Assembly (NCBI GenBank): GCA_023663705.1
Contig: JAMPGY010000001.1
Location: forward strand, 295,448-333,589
DNA from: Clostridium sp.
GTDB lineage: Bacteria > Bacteroidota > Bacteroidia > Bacteroidales > Bacteroidaceae
DNA: 38,142 nt
Direction of reading: 5' to 3'
Each line of letters opens with the position of its first letter. Position 1 is the stretch's first letter. The translations under genes were made by a program, and so were the position numbers. This document shows positions 1 through 8,900 of this stretch, piece by piece. A model generated the notes under the pieces. It made no database searches and was not told the DNA's origin. It saw nothing but the letters and a program-made list of their open reading frames with translations.

Positions 1-224
1 CCGACACAGCCATCCACACAGGAAAAAGGCCGCCTGAACTTGTTAGACAGCCTCATGCTATTTCCTGCAAGCCGGCAAACTCAGGTAATATCATGGGGAA
101 AGCGTGAATTTAGGATAAACACTTTGCTATCTTTCCCGAAAAAATTATCTTTGCAGGGTATATACACTTAATTAACCTGGGCGGGAATGCCGCCGTATGA
201 AAAACAAAACCTAACCATCCTGTC
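1..224. other. 5' intergenic edge of window
   Basis: No convincing coding sequence. The right half holds the promoter of the CotH operon (listed separately). The left 110 bases could belong to the end or downstream region of a gene outside the window, but no open frame there supports this. Confidence 0.5.
123..153 (+). promoter_or_regulatory. Bacteroides-type promoter of the CotH operon
   Basis: TTTG at 123-126, a 19-base spacer, then TATCTTTG at 146-153 match the -33/-7 consensus of the primary Bacteroidetes sigma factor. Transcription would start near 158, leaving a leader of about 65 bases before the ATG at 225. It is one of the two best promoter matches in the window. Confidence 0.75.
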
Positions 225-3200
225 ATGAAAAGAGCTATACGCTTCAGCTTATTGGCCGCCTACCTGGCGCTTCCCGGAGCACTGCAGGCTGCGGAAAGCG
301 AAGGCGACACCCTATGCGTGCGACTGAAATCCGGAACCGTGGATGTGTTCACATCCGAGATACTGACGAGTTTCAAACAAACCCCGGACAGCCTATGCCT
401 GACCCTGATTACCGACACCGTGATACGGTATCACTTGGACAACATCGAAGGAATTGACACCGAACCGGGCGAACTGCCTGTTTTCAAAAGCTACAAGTTC
501 AACAACAAATACAATCATCAGCTGCCCACGGACGTTTTTGGCGAAATCACTCCCGACCGGGTGAGCGCCAGTGTAGGCGCCATTGGCAAATGGCTCACGG
601 CCTCATTCTCGCTGAATGATGCACGCGGCACGGCCTACGTAGACGGGCAGGAGCAAGTGAGCAAGGAGTCGCGCCTGCACTTCGATAACCCCGTCGTGTA
701 CACGCTGGCTCTGCCGGGCATGCGCACGCTCACGCATAAAAAGGTGAAGGATGAGGTGTGGAGCAATCCGGACGAAAACATCGTCCTCACTCCCCTTAAG
801 CTGACGGCAGACATGCTCTCCACCAACGCTCCGTCCAACTACGATGAAGGGCTGGACAAAATGATAGACGGAGATAACTCCACCTATTTCCACTCCACAT
901 GGGGTACCGGAGACTATGAGAAACTTCCCCTGGACGAATGCCCTTACGTGCAGATTCACCTCAACAAAAGAATAAAGAAATGGGTGATGGATTATATCAC
1001 CCGACCGGATGCCGCAGACCGCTGCCCCTCCAGTTTCCTCCTGCAGGCCAGCAATGACGGTGTGAACTGGACGGACATCCGCACTCTGACCGAAGAAGAC
1101 GGACTGCCCACATCCGGTTACTCGCAAACGTATCAGTCACCGGTCATCAGCATGGATACGGAATACGAATTCCTTCGTCTGACCATGCTGACAGCCACCT
1201 ACAAGAATTACCTCTGCCTGTCGGAACTTTCCATCTCGGAAGTGACGTGGGAAGGAGACAGCGATGTGCCCGTGCTGATTTCACCGGCCGAATACGAATA
1301 CTGCTGGATGCCTTTCGGACGCGAAGTGACCGTGGACGTGGATTGGCTCACAGACCATGCCACCAACGTGCCACGTATTGACATCAATATCGAAAACAAC
1401 CTGGTTCCCTACGACAAAGTGACTTATCTGAACGCCCATATCACGATAGACGGCGGAGGCGTATTTGCCGACTTTGAGGACGACGTGCGCATCAAAGGAC
1501 GTGGCAACACCAGCTGGGCGGGAGCCTACGGCAAAAGCCCCTATCGGCTGAAGTTCGCTTCTGCCGTGAAACCCTTCGGGCTGACCAAGGGAAAAAACTG
1601 GGTGCTGCTGGCCAACAATCAAAGCACCTCCATGATGACCAACGCACTAGCCATGAAGATAGCCAAAATGGCCGGTACGGCCGGAGCAAACGACATCATA
1701 CCCGTTGAGTTATATCTGAACGGCAAATACCGGGGTAGTTACAACTTCACGCAACACGTGGGACTGAGCAACAACAGCATTGACTTGGACGATGAGACGA
1801 ACTCCGTATTCATCGAACTGGACTCTTACTATGACGAAGACTATAAATTCCGCGATTCGTCGTACAACCTGTACGTGAACATAAAAGACCCCGACATCGC
1901 CGAACTGGAAAACGGTACCGAACGCTTCAAGCTGATACAGTCGGACTTCAACCGCTTCACCGCAGCCGTAAAGAACGGCTCGGACTATGCGGAACTCATC
2001 GACACGGAGATGCTGGCCCGCTTCCTTTTTGTCAACGAACTGGTGCTCAACCTCGAACTAAGCCATCCCAAAAGCACCTTCCTCTACAAAGAGGACCTGC
2101 TGGCACTACACAGCCGTTATGTGTTCGGCCCCGTCTGGGACTTCGACTGGGCTTTCGGCTATGAAGAAGATGGCGAATACTGCACTTCCACCCCCAATGT
2201 GGACTACTACAGCGAACTGTTCGGCTACGGCAAACCGTTCTTCAATGCCCTGCGCTTCAACAGCGAAGAAATGCGACGGACCAGCTATGCCGTATGGAAG
2301 AACTTCGTGGAAAAGCACATAGACGAACTTTCGGACTACATCAACGAATACTATGCCTATGCGCGTCCCTCGTTCGAGAACAATGCCACGGTGTGGAGCG
2401 ACGGTTCCAAATACGCCACCATCGCAGAAAACATGCGCTCCTGGCTGGTCAACCGCGCCCATTACGTGTACGACAACATAGAGACGTTCGACCTGACCAC
2501 CCCCATGCCCATCACCGTGGGCGACGTGAACAAGGACGGTGCCATCACCATGGCCGATGTGGTGTGCGTGCTCAACTACCTGCTGGGGCAAGACAACGAG
2601 AGCTTCAACTTTGAACAGGCCGATGCCGACCCCGACGGCGAAATCACGGTAAACGACATGGTGCATATCATAGCCCTGGTGATGAACCAGCCGACCGACC
2701 AGTTGCGCCATCTGCAACTGCCGCTGGCCGAGGTAACACTGCAACCCGGCAATTTCGACATCGCTCCCGGACAATCCTCCGTACTTCCGATCACGCTCCG
2801 GATTAACGAGGGCAGCTATAGCGCCATGCAGGCCGACCTCACGCTACCGGAAGGTATGACACTGGACGAGGTGACGCTGACAGACGCCCCTCAAGCGCAA
2901 ATACAGACGGCGGAATTGCAGGAAGGCCACTACCGCCTCACACTCCACACCGCAGACGGACAGGCATTGCCCACAGGCGAGACCGCACTGCGGCTTACCG
3001 TCACAGCCACCCGTATGATTCCGCAGGCCGAGCGTGTGGTCAGCATCAGCAATTCCCTGATGGCCGACACCAGCGGTGAGGACAACCGGATTGCCCCCCG
3101 TTCCACCACATTCAACCTGAGCACAGAGACAGGAATCGATGAAACCGCTTCGTCTGCCTCCTACAGCATACGGGGCGGTGAAGCCCTCTCTGTGGAAAGC

Positions 3201-3338
3201 ACCGGCGCCGGACAAATCCGCATCTATCTGACGGACGGACGGCTGTTGCGCACGTGCGACATCGAAGCCGGATTCAACCGCATCGAACTGCCGCGCGGCA
3301 TCTATATCGTAAACAACGAAAAGATTATCATTAAATAA
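225..3338 (+). CDS. Secreted CotH-kinase family protein with discoidin, dockerin and cohesin-like domains
   Basis: A 1037-residue exported protein with a signal peptide (residues 1 to about 22, ending ALQA). A short beta motif (about 27-78) precedes an F5/8-type-C/discoidin-like region (about 190-345). The CotH domain runs about 380-740, with GRGNTSW at 425-431 and PVWDFDWAFG near 636-645. Residues 766-821 form a dockerin with two calcium-loop repeats, GDVNKDGAITMADV and DADPDGEITVNDM. A cohesin-like beta domain follows (about 836-960, signature YSAMQADLTLPEGM), then a sorting-like tail ending LPRGIYIVNNEKIIIK. CotH domains have a protein-kinase-like fold. The substrate here is unknown; a surface glycan- or protein-associated role is inference. 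It is the first gene of an operon, with the next gene starting 10 bases downstream. Confidence 0.85.
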   Translation: MKRAIRFSLLAAYLALPGALQAAESEGDTLCVRLKSGTVDVFTSEILTSFKQTPDSLCLTLITDTVIRYHLDNIEGIDTEPGELPVFKSYKFNNKYNHQLPTDVFGEITPDRVSASVGAIGKWLTASFSLNDARGTAYVDGQEQVSKESRLHFDNPVVYTLALPGMRTLTHKKVKDEVWSNPDENIVLTPLKLTADMLSTNAPSNYDEGLDKMIDGDNSTYFHSTWGTGDYEKLPLDECPYVQIHLNKRIKKWVMDYITRPDAADRCPSSFLLQASNDGVNWTDIRTLTEEDGLPTSGYSQTYQSPVISMDTEYEFLRLTMLTATYKNYLCLSELSISEVTWEGDSDVPVLISPAEYEYCWMPFGREVTVDVDWLTDHATNVPRIDINIENNLVPYDKVTYLNAHITIDGGGVFADFEDDVRIKGRGNTSWAGAYGKSPYRLKFASAVKPFGLTKGKNWVLLANNQSTSMMTNALAMKIAKMAGTAGANDIIPVELYLNGKYRGSYNFTQHVGLSNNSIDLDDETNSVFIELDSYYDEDYKFRDSSYNLYVNIKDPDIAELENGTERFKLIQSDFNRFTAAVKNGSDYAELIDTEMLARFLFVNELVLNLELSHPKSTFLYKEDLLALHSRYVFGPVWDFDWAFGYEEDGEYCTSTPNVDYYSELFGYGKPFFNALRFNSEEMRRTSYAVWKNFVEKHIDELSDYINEYYAYARPSFENNATVWSDGSKYATIAENMRSWLVNRAHYVYDNIETFDLTTPMPITVGDVNKDGAITMADVVCVLNYLLGQDNESFNFEQADADPDGEITVNDMVHIIALVMNQPTDQLRHLQLPLAEVTLQPGNFDIAPGQSSVLPITLRINEGSYSAMQADLTLPEGMTLDEVTLTDAPQAQIQTAELQEGHYRLTLHTADGQALPTGETALRLTVTATRMIPQAERVVSISNSLMADTSGEDNRIAPRSTTFNLSTETGIDETASSASYSIRGGEALSVESTGAGQIRIYLTDGRLLRTCDIEAGFNRIELPRGIYIVNNEKIIIK

Positions 3339-3348
3339 CCCTGAATTT

Positions 3349-4356
3349 ATGCAACGATTGATATATAACCTGCTCGCGCTATTCATCCTGCTGCCGACAT
3401 ACGTGAGCGCCAACGACATTCTTACGGCAACCGTGACAGAGGTTCAGCCACGCAGCGAATGGTTTATCACCATGGTGATGGACGCCAGTGCCGAAGACAA
3501 CTACACGGCCTTTCAAATGGACGTGACACTGCCCGACGGATTCAGCTATGCCGACGGCACCATCAGCCCCGGAACGTCCATCCCCACGCATGCCATCGCC
3601 GCGTCTCCCCATCCCGATGGTTTCCTGCGTATAGTGGCCTACTCCGCCACCAACCAACCCGTCGGAACGGGCAAGCAAGTGCTTTTCTCCCTCCGGTTGA
3701 AAGCCGATGCCGCCACTGTTGCGGCCGGCACGTATTCCATCCGGTTTGACAACATACTCTTCTCCATGCGCTCCGGAAAGGCCGAACAACTGGAATACCT
3801 CACCGCCCGGCTCACCTGTTCGCAACCCAAACAGAAGTTCCACCTTATATATATGGTGGAGGATGAAGTGTACAGCGATGTGGAACTGGAAGAGGGCGCT
3901 CCAATCACACATCCCGAAGCCCCCGTGCGCGAAGGACATACCTTTGAGGGCTGGGAAGGGCTTCCTGCCACTATGCCCGCATCGGACGTCACCGTGACCG
4001 CACGTTTCTCGGTGAACAGCTACACGGTCACGTATTACCTGGACAATAAAGTGTATACCACACAAAGCGTGCCCTTCGGAAGCCCTGTCGTGCCTCCCGC
4101 AGTGGAAGCCCCGAAAGGCTACGTCTTCGACGGATGGATGGATGTGCCGGAAACCATGCCGGCCAAAGATGTCAGCATACACGGCAATCTGAGCCGCATC
4201 AACAGCATAACAACCGCCGGTGCCGCCACGCCCCGCGTTGATGTATACACACTGCAAGGCGTACTTATCCGCCGCAACGCACATTATGACAGCCTCAGAA
4301 AGGAACTGCCAGCCGGCATCTACATCGTGAACGGACGTACCGTCTACATCCGATAA
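3349..4356 (+). CDS. Secreted cohesin-like protein with two InlB/Listeria-Bacteroides repeats
   Basis: A 335-residue exported protein with a signal peptide (1 to about 21, ending YVSA). Residues about 25-160 form a cohesin-like beta domain with the signature YTAFQMDVTLPDGF, clearly related to the domain near the end of the preceding CotH protein. Two Flg_new/InlB-B-type repeats follow (about 164-222 and 224-281), each with a xGYxFxGW-like core (GHTFEGWEGLPATMP and GYVFDGWMDVPETMP). The C-terminus is a sorting-like tail ending LPAGIYIVNGRTVYIR. It starts 10 bases after the CotH gene and is followed by a strong terminator, so the two form a bicistronic unit. Function is unknown; a binding or adhesion role on the cell surface is inferred from the domains. 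Confidence 0.8.
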   Translation: MQRLIYNLLALFILLPTYVSANDILTATVTEVQPRSEWFITMVMDASAEDNYTAFQMDVTLPDGFSYADGTISPGTSIPTHAIAASPHPDGFLRIVAYSATNQPVGTGKQVLFSLRLKADAATVAAGTYSIRFDNILFSMRSGKAEQLEYLTARLTCSQPKQKFHLIYMVEDEVYSDVELEEGAPITHPEAPVREGHTFEGWEGLPATMPASDVTVTARFSVNSYTVTYYLDNKVYTTQSVPFGSPVVPPAVEAPKGYVFDGWMDVPETMPAKDVSIHGNLSRINSITTAGAATPRVDVYTLQGVLIRRNAHYDSLRKELPAGIYIVNGRTVYIR

Positions 4357-4378
4357 CACACGTTTCCATACAGAAAGA

Positions 4379-4416
4379 CGCAATTGTTGTCATGGCAACG
4401 ATTGCGGCTTTTTTCT
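4379..4416 (+). terminator. Rho-independent terminator of the CotH operon
   Basis: An 11-bp stem (4379-4389 with 4396-4406, one G-T pair) has a 6-base loop and is followed by GCTTTTTTC. It closes the two-gene unit. It also shows that an in-frame ATG at 4392 cannot be the start of the next gene. Confidence 0.85.
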
Positions 4417-4447
4417 TATATTATTTCACCATTTCACTAATATTTGT

Positions 4448-4455
4448 TACATTTG
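4448..4455 (+). promoter_or_regulatory. Putative -7 element upstream of the YD-like secreted protein
   Basis: TACATTTG fits TAnnTTTG. A near-match to the -33 element (TTTC) lies 20 bases upstream. It sits just after the terminator and about 57 bases before the ATG at 4512. Confidence 0.45.
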
Positions 4456-4511
4456 CACATATAAACAAATATAAACCGAGACAAACGTCTCACCATAACA
4501 ACAAAAAGCGT

Positions 4512-5891
4512 ATGAAGAATTTTACCCTATTGATGGCACTGACCTGCCTGTCGGGCACCGCAACAGCCCAGTCACAATTCAAGCAACTGCTCCAGAAGCA
4601 ACATAGCAAGCACGTTGCCGACTTTACCAAAGAAGCCGGACAGCGGGTGGCTCAGCTCAAGGAAGAGAAGAACGCCATCTATAAGCCTTTGATTACCGAG
4701 GAATGGTACAACGAAGAAGGCGATTGGCTGCACGTAAGCGACTACTATTACACTTACGACACAAAGGGCAACACAAAGACGGAAATATCCGACGAAGACG
4801 GTGCCCAACTGCAGACAACCTATGAATACAACGAAAACAACCTGTGGACAAGCAAGACGGAATCGGAGGGTGAGGACAATGAATTTACCCTGACCAACAA
4901 GGTGACCCGCGACTACGATGGCGTGGTGAAGTCGTTGGTTGTGAAGTCGCAGGAATTTCAATGGGACGAAAAGGATTGGACACTCATCTCGCAGGGACGC
5001 ACATGGACACGTGATGTGGCAAGAGATGCGAAAGGCAATATCACCGGCGTTCTGGTGAAAACCCTGTTTGGCGACGAATACAGCGACAACCGCAAGACTA
5101 CCATCACCTACAACAGCGACGGTTTAGCCGACAGCTGGAAATTTGAGGAACTCAACTACGACGGTGAGGTCTACAGCCTGCAGGAGGTGTATACGCTGAC
5201 CGACATGGAATGGTATACGACGGACGGACAGATTACCAGCGAGGATATCACCGATTTCTTCACCGGCAACAACCGGCTGAAAAAGGCACTCGTGAACGAA
5301 CCCGACTACGGAGTGACCGGCCGCATCACAGCCAGTTATAAGGAGAATGGAGACTACACCTACAAACTGGAATATTTTGATGAAGAGCAAAACGTTATAG
5401 AATATGACCAATTCACCCATACGGTTACAGATGGAAACGGCAGCTATAAGGAAACATCACAATATTATGTTTGTGTAGACGAAGAATCCGGCGAACCTTT
5501 GGACGAAGCCGAGATGATGGAAAATACCTCCATGATTGTCACATTCGACGAGCACGGTGAACTGCTCAGTGAATTGGGCTACGAAGGTGAAGAACTCATC
5601 GGCGGTGCCAAATACGACCTGACTTACGAGGACGGCAAGCTGACAGAAACCATCCTCAACGACTATTCCTACGATGATGAAGACTACATTCCCTTCGTTA
5701 AGCTGGTATACAAGAACTATACGGATGTGACCACGGCCATCAACACCGTGAAGAGCAATGCGGCAAACGGAAGCAATCAAGCTGTCTACAACCTGCAGGG
5801 CGTGAAGGTGGCCGATACGACAACCTCTCTGCCTACCGGATTGTATATCGTGAAGAAAGACGGCAAGACAATCAAAATGATGAAGAAGTAA
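4512..5891 (+). CDS. Secreted acidic YD-like protein with sorting-like C-terminal tail, function unknown
   Basis: A 459-residue protein with a signal peptide (MKNFTLLMALTCLSGTATAQ). The ATG at 4512 is chosen because the upstream in-frame ATG lies inside a terminator and because it gives a standard signal peptide. The body is acidic and rich in Tyr-Asp-Gly strands such as YDTKGNTKTE, YNSDGLADSW and YEDGKLTETI. These resemble the YD/RHS-type beta repeats found in secreted Bacteroidetes proteins, but there is no toxin tip or RHS core signature. The end reads VYNLQGVKVADTTTSLPTGLYIVKKDGK plus basic residues, a type A sorting-like tail. I do not recognise a specific family. It probably has its own promoter and is followed by a long hairpin. 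Confidence 0.75.
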   Translation: MKNFTLLMALTCLSGTATAQSQFKQLLQKQHSKHVADFTKEAGQRVAQLKEEKNAIYKPLITEEWYNEEGDWLHVSDYYYTYDTKGNTKTEISDEDGAQLQTTYEYNENNLWTSKTESEGEDNEFTLTNKVTRDYDGVVKSLVVKSQEFQWDEKDWTLISQGRTWTRDVARDAKGNITGVLVKTLFGDEYSDNRKTTITYNSDGLADSWKFEELNYDGEVYSLQEVYTLTDMEWYTTDGQITSEDITDFFTGNNRLKKALVNEPDYGVTGRITASYKENGDYTYKLEYFDEEQNVIEYDQFTHTVTDGNGSYKETSQYYVCVDEESGEPLDEAEMMENTSMIVTFDEHGELLSELGYEGEELIGGAKYDLTYEDGKLTETILNDYSYDDEDYIPFVKLVYKNYTDVTTAINTVKSNAANGSNQAVYNLQGVKVADTTTSLPTGLYIVKKDGKTIKMMKK

Positions 5892-5916
5892 CCACACGCT
5901 GTTAACACAATACTGA

Positions 5917-5958
5917 ACGGGGGACACACGAATGCAGCAGCATTCCTGTGTCCCCCGT
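5917..5958. terminator. Long hairpin after the YD-like gene
   Basis: A nearly perfect inverted repeat: a 12-bp outer stem (5917-5928 with 5947-5958), a single C-C mismatch, a 6-bp inner stem (5930-5935 with 5940-5945) and an AGCA loop. There is no T-run on either side, so it may be a U-tail-less terminator, an mRNA 3' stabiliser or a processing site. Confidence 0.55.
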
Positions 5959-5977
5959 CCTATAAACGTCCGAACAC

Positions 5978-7045
5978 ATGACAAATCATCATTTTCTTCT
6001 CCGAATGATTTGGGGACTTATCCTGCCCCTCTGTTTTTCCGTCATCAGTATGGCACAAAACATGAGGCAAGAAGCGGATTCCTTTTTGGAATCATTGCCC
6101 GCAGGATTGCAAAACAAACAGGCGGAAGCCGTCAGACAGGCCACAGCAGGAAATACCGCCGCACTGGAAGCCATACGCAATTCCCGAAACACCCCGGCCA
6201 TGCTATCCGAATCTGTAGACACCCTGAACCTCGGAAGTTCCTACCGCCTCTACCTACCGAAAAACGAAACCGACAGCGTGCTCCCCCTGCTGATTTATCT
6301 GCATGGCGGAGGATGGTGTTTCGGCAGCATCAACAGCTGTGCAAACTTCTGTTCCGCACTTGCCGAACGCGCCGGCATGGCCGTACTCGCCGTAGAGTAC
6401 CCCCTGGCTCCGGAACACCCCTACCCTGCCGCTCTAAATGCCTGCACACAGGCCATGGTGTTTGCCCGCAAGCATGCCGCAGCATACGGAATAAACCCGC
6501 AGCAAATATCCATCGGCGGCGACAGTTCCGGAGGAAATCTGGCGCTGAGCACAACGTTCAATCTACTGATGGCCAGTTCTTTCCCCGGACTGAGTGAAAA
6601 GGAGAAAGAGGAAATACCGATGCCCTGCGCACTCGTACTGTTCTACCCCGTCACCAAAGTATGGACCGACGGTTCGCTGTCGTGGCGCAGATATGCGGAA
6701 GGATTCGGCTTGGACACCGATTTGATGGAGGCTTTCAACGAGGCCTACATTCCTGCACACAGTCCGCTTCTCCCCTTGGTATCTCCTGCCATGGCTTCCG
6801 ACAGTCTGCTGATGCAGCTTCCACCCACGCTTATCGTCAATGCCGAACGGGACATTCTGTCGGCTCAAGGAGAAGAACTGGCCGGCAGACTGGCGCGCCT
6901 CGGTGTGCCCATGCGGCATGCCACCCTGCCCGGCACGGTGCATCTCTTCATCACAGTCGGGGGACAGCCTGCGGCCTTTCAGACGGCAGTAGACCTTGCC
7001 ACCGTTTTTCTTCGACAGGACATTTACTACACCAACCGTCCGTAG
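5978..7045 (+). CDS. Exported alpha/beta hydrolase, HSL-type esterase/lipase
   Basis: A 355-residue protein with an N-terminal signal sequence (ends SVISMAQ, about residue 27). The oxyanion motif HGGGW is at 109-113, and the nucleophile elbow GDSSGG at 181-186 has Ser183 as nucleophile. Asp292 (in AERDIL) and His322 (in GTVHLF) complete a plausible triad. This is the hormone-sensitive-lipase class of carboxylesterases, which hydrolyse short-chain or acetyl esters. The actual substrate cannot be read from the sequence; de-acetylation of glycans is one possibility. It starts 86 bases after the previous gene, beyond the hairpin. Its last 19 bases overlap the antisense glycosyltransferase remnant. 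Confidence 0.85.
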   Translation: MTNHHFLLRMIWGLILPLCFSVISMAQNMRQEADSFLESLPAGLQNKQAEAVRQATAGNTAALEAIRNSRNTPAMLSESVDTLNLGSSYRLYLPKNETDSVLPLLIYLHGGGWCFGSINSCANFCSALAERAGMAVLAVEYPLAPEHPYPAALNACTQAMVFARKHAAAYGINPQQISIGGDSSGGNLALSTTFNLLMASSFPGLSEKEKEEIPMPCALVLFYPVTKVWTDGSLSWRRYAEGFGLDTDLMEAFNEAYIPAHSPLLPLVSPAMASDSLLMQLPPTLIVNAERDILSAQGEELAGRLARLGVPMRHATLPGTVHLFITVGGQPAAFQTAVDLATVFLRQDIYYTNRP

Positions 7046-7480
7046 CAACGGAGTATCTCGTTGTAGAAGTTTCCAGCATTCCGCACCGTTGCCTTGTCCA
7101 CCCGGTAATTCATCTTGTGGAAGGCGCAACGGGCGGTAAGGGTCTCCATCCACCGTCCGTCGTACCGGTGGCCGAGCCGGCTTCCCAATTGCAGCGTCAG
7201 ATAGTTGTTGCCGCGAGGCATAGCTGCAATCTCACGGGGAAACCGATCTGCCGCATGGAGAAGAAGAAGTGAAAGATATAGTAATCCAGAACGCAGTCGA
7301 AATCCCGCCAATAGGCATAGAGCATGTCGCGGAGCACCAGCAGAAGACGGTTGTTGGTGCATGAAGTGATAAACCAGTTGGAATACCCTGCCACGCGGCC
7401 GTCCGACCGTATATACTGAAACAAGAACAAATCGCAGGACAATACTTTAGACGTCCGCCAAACTGCCGGAAGCGTTTCCA
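7027..7480 (-). pseudogene. Frameshifted remnant of a capsular-polysaccharide synthesis glycosyltransferase
   Basis: Two overlapping minus-strand frames together give the C-terminal part of a Caps_synth-type glycosyltransferase. The first frame (from about 7480) reads LFLFQYIRSDGRVAGYSNWF, continues through RDMLYAYWRDFDCVLDYYIF to FFFSM, then shifts near 7250-7255. The second frame continues DRFPREIAAMPRGNNYLTLQ and on to NAGNFYNEILRCYG. The N-terminal two thirds of the family are missing, and a stop lies just upstream of the preserved part. No start codon or promoter is evident. It appears to be a decaying fragment left between the hydrolase and the nqr operon. The family assignment is from memory of the motif pattern. 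Confidence 0.6.
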
Positions 7481-7521
7481 CGCCTTACCCAATTCCATCA
7501 TACCATTGTATATTTTTAGAA

Positions 7522-7560
7522 GTAAAAAGGAGATGTCCTGCTATCCAAGACATCTCCTTC
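7522..7560 (-). terminator. Rho-independent terminator of the nqr operon
   Basis: A perfect 11-bp stem (AAGGAGATGTC at 7527-7537 with its complement at 7549-7559). Read on the minus strand, it is followed by TTTTTAC. It lies about 50 bases downstream of the nqrF stop. Confidence 0.85.
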
Positions 7561-7612
7561 CGCATATTGTTTAGAACAATGTGTTCACTGGACAGGGCAA
7601 AGCCCTCGCTTA

Positions 7613-8881
7613 CTATCCGCCGAAGTTGTCGTACATGATAGACGACTCTTCCACGCCAAGGTCGGTGAGCATAGCCACAACAGCCTTCGACATCGGACCG
7701 GGTCCGCACATGTAGTATTCGATGTCCTCAGGCGCATCGTGATCCTTCAGGTAAGTGTTCAGCATCACCTGATGAACAAATCCGGCCGTATACTTCACGC
7801 CGGCTGCGTCTGCAGCGGGATCCGGACGGTCGAGTGCCAAGTGGAAGTGGAAGTTGGGGAATTCCTTCTCCAGTCCCATGAAGTCCTCCAGATAGAACAC
7901 CTCGTTGAGCGCGCGCGCACCGTAGAAATAGTGCATTTCGCGGTCGGTGGTGTGGAGCGTCTTGGTCATGTGCATAATCTGTGCACGAAGCGGAGCCATA
8001 CCGGCACCACCACCTACCCAAATCATCTCCTTCTTGGAGTCGAAGTGCGGATGGAAGTCTCCGTAAGGACCGCTCATGATAACCTTGTCGCCGGGCTTCA
8101 GCGTGAAGATGTAGGAAGAAGCGATACCCGGGTTCACCTCCATGAATCCGCTGCGGTCGGCCTTGAACGGCGGAGTAGCGATACGCACGGTGAGCATGAA
8201 CACGTCGCCCTCGGCCGGATAGTTGGCCATGGAATAGGCACGCACGGTAGGTTCGGGATTGACACACTTCAAGGGGAACAAACCGAACTTCTCCCATGCG
8301 GGCAGATATTCGTCGCCAATCAGGCTCTTGTCAATATCCTTGTCGTAGTCCATCGAGAATGCAGGAATCTTGATCTGAGCGTAAGAACCGGGCAAGAAGT
8401 CCATGTGGGCACCGGCCGGGAGCTGCACCTTGAACTCCTTGATGAACGTAGCCACGTTCTTGTTGGAGATAACGGTACACTCATACTCCTTGACGCCCAT
8501 AACGGATTCGTCAACCTTGATGCCCAAGTCGCCCTTCACCTTCACCTGGCAACCCAGACGCCAGTTCTCCTTAATCTGCTTGCGGGTGAAGTGTCCCTTC
8601 TCCGAGTCGAGGATTTCACCGCCGCCTTCTACCACCTGACACTTGCACTGTCCGCAGGAGCCCTTACCGCCACAGGCGGACGAGAGGTAGATGCCCTGCT
8701 CGGAGAGCGTAGACAGCAGGCTGGAGCCCTGTGCCACGGAGATGGTCTTGTCTCCGTTGATTGTCAAATTTACATTTCCGCTCGGCGACAGGAATTTCTT
8801 TGCCACCAGCAGGATGATTACCAGCAGAAGTATTATAGCGAGGAATACTCCAATGCTCGCAAAAATAAAATTCATATCCAT
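7613..8881 (-). CDS. nqrF: Na+-translocating NADH:quinone reductase subunit F
   Basis: A 422-residue electron-entry subunit of the Na+-NQR pump. It oxidises NADH in the cytoplasm and passes electrons through FAD to a 2Fe-2S centre. An N-terminal membrane anchor (about 6-27) is followed by a ferredoxin domain with cluster ligands Cys70, Cys76, Cys79 and Cys111 (CGGKGSCGQC...C). The FAD-binding motif RAYS is at 214-217, the NAD-binding GGGAGMAPLR at 290-299, and CGPGPM lies near the end. It terminates in FGG as usual for the family. An AAGGAA ribosome-binding site precedes the ATG. It is the last gene of the operon, 19 bases after nqrE. Confidence 0.98.
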   Translation of the reverse strand: MDMNFIFASIGVFLAIILLLVIILLVAKKFLSPSGNVNLTINGDKTISVAQGSSLLSTLSEQGIYLSSACGGKGSCGQCKCQVVEGGGEILDSEKGHFTRKQIKENWRLGCQVKVKGDLGIKVDESVMGVKEYECTVISNKNVATFIKEFKVQLPAGAHMDFLPGSYAQIKIPAFSMDYDKDIDKSLIGDEYLPAWEKFGLFPLKCVNPEPTVRAYSMANYPAEGDVFMLTVRIATPPFKADRSGFMEVNPGIASSYIFTLKPGDKVIMSGPYGDFHPHFDSKKEMIWVGGGAGMAPLRAQIMHMTKTLHTTDREMHYFYGARALNEVFYLEDFMGLEKEFPNFHFHLALDRPDPAADAAGVKYTAGFVHQVMLNTYLKDHDAPEDIEYYMCGPGPMSKAVVAMLTDLGVEESSIMYDNFGG

Positions 8882-8900
8882 TGTCTATATTCCTTTCTTC

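Noticed and set aside
3379-4383. Minus-strand open frame of 334 codons opposite the InlB-repeat gene
   Set aside because: Antisense shadow of a gene with clear domains; no signal peptide or recognisable motif of its own.
4392-4511. Upstream start for the YD-like secreted protein
   Set aside because: It lies within the preceding terminator, and the extension would bury the signal peptide that begins at 4512.
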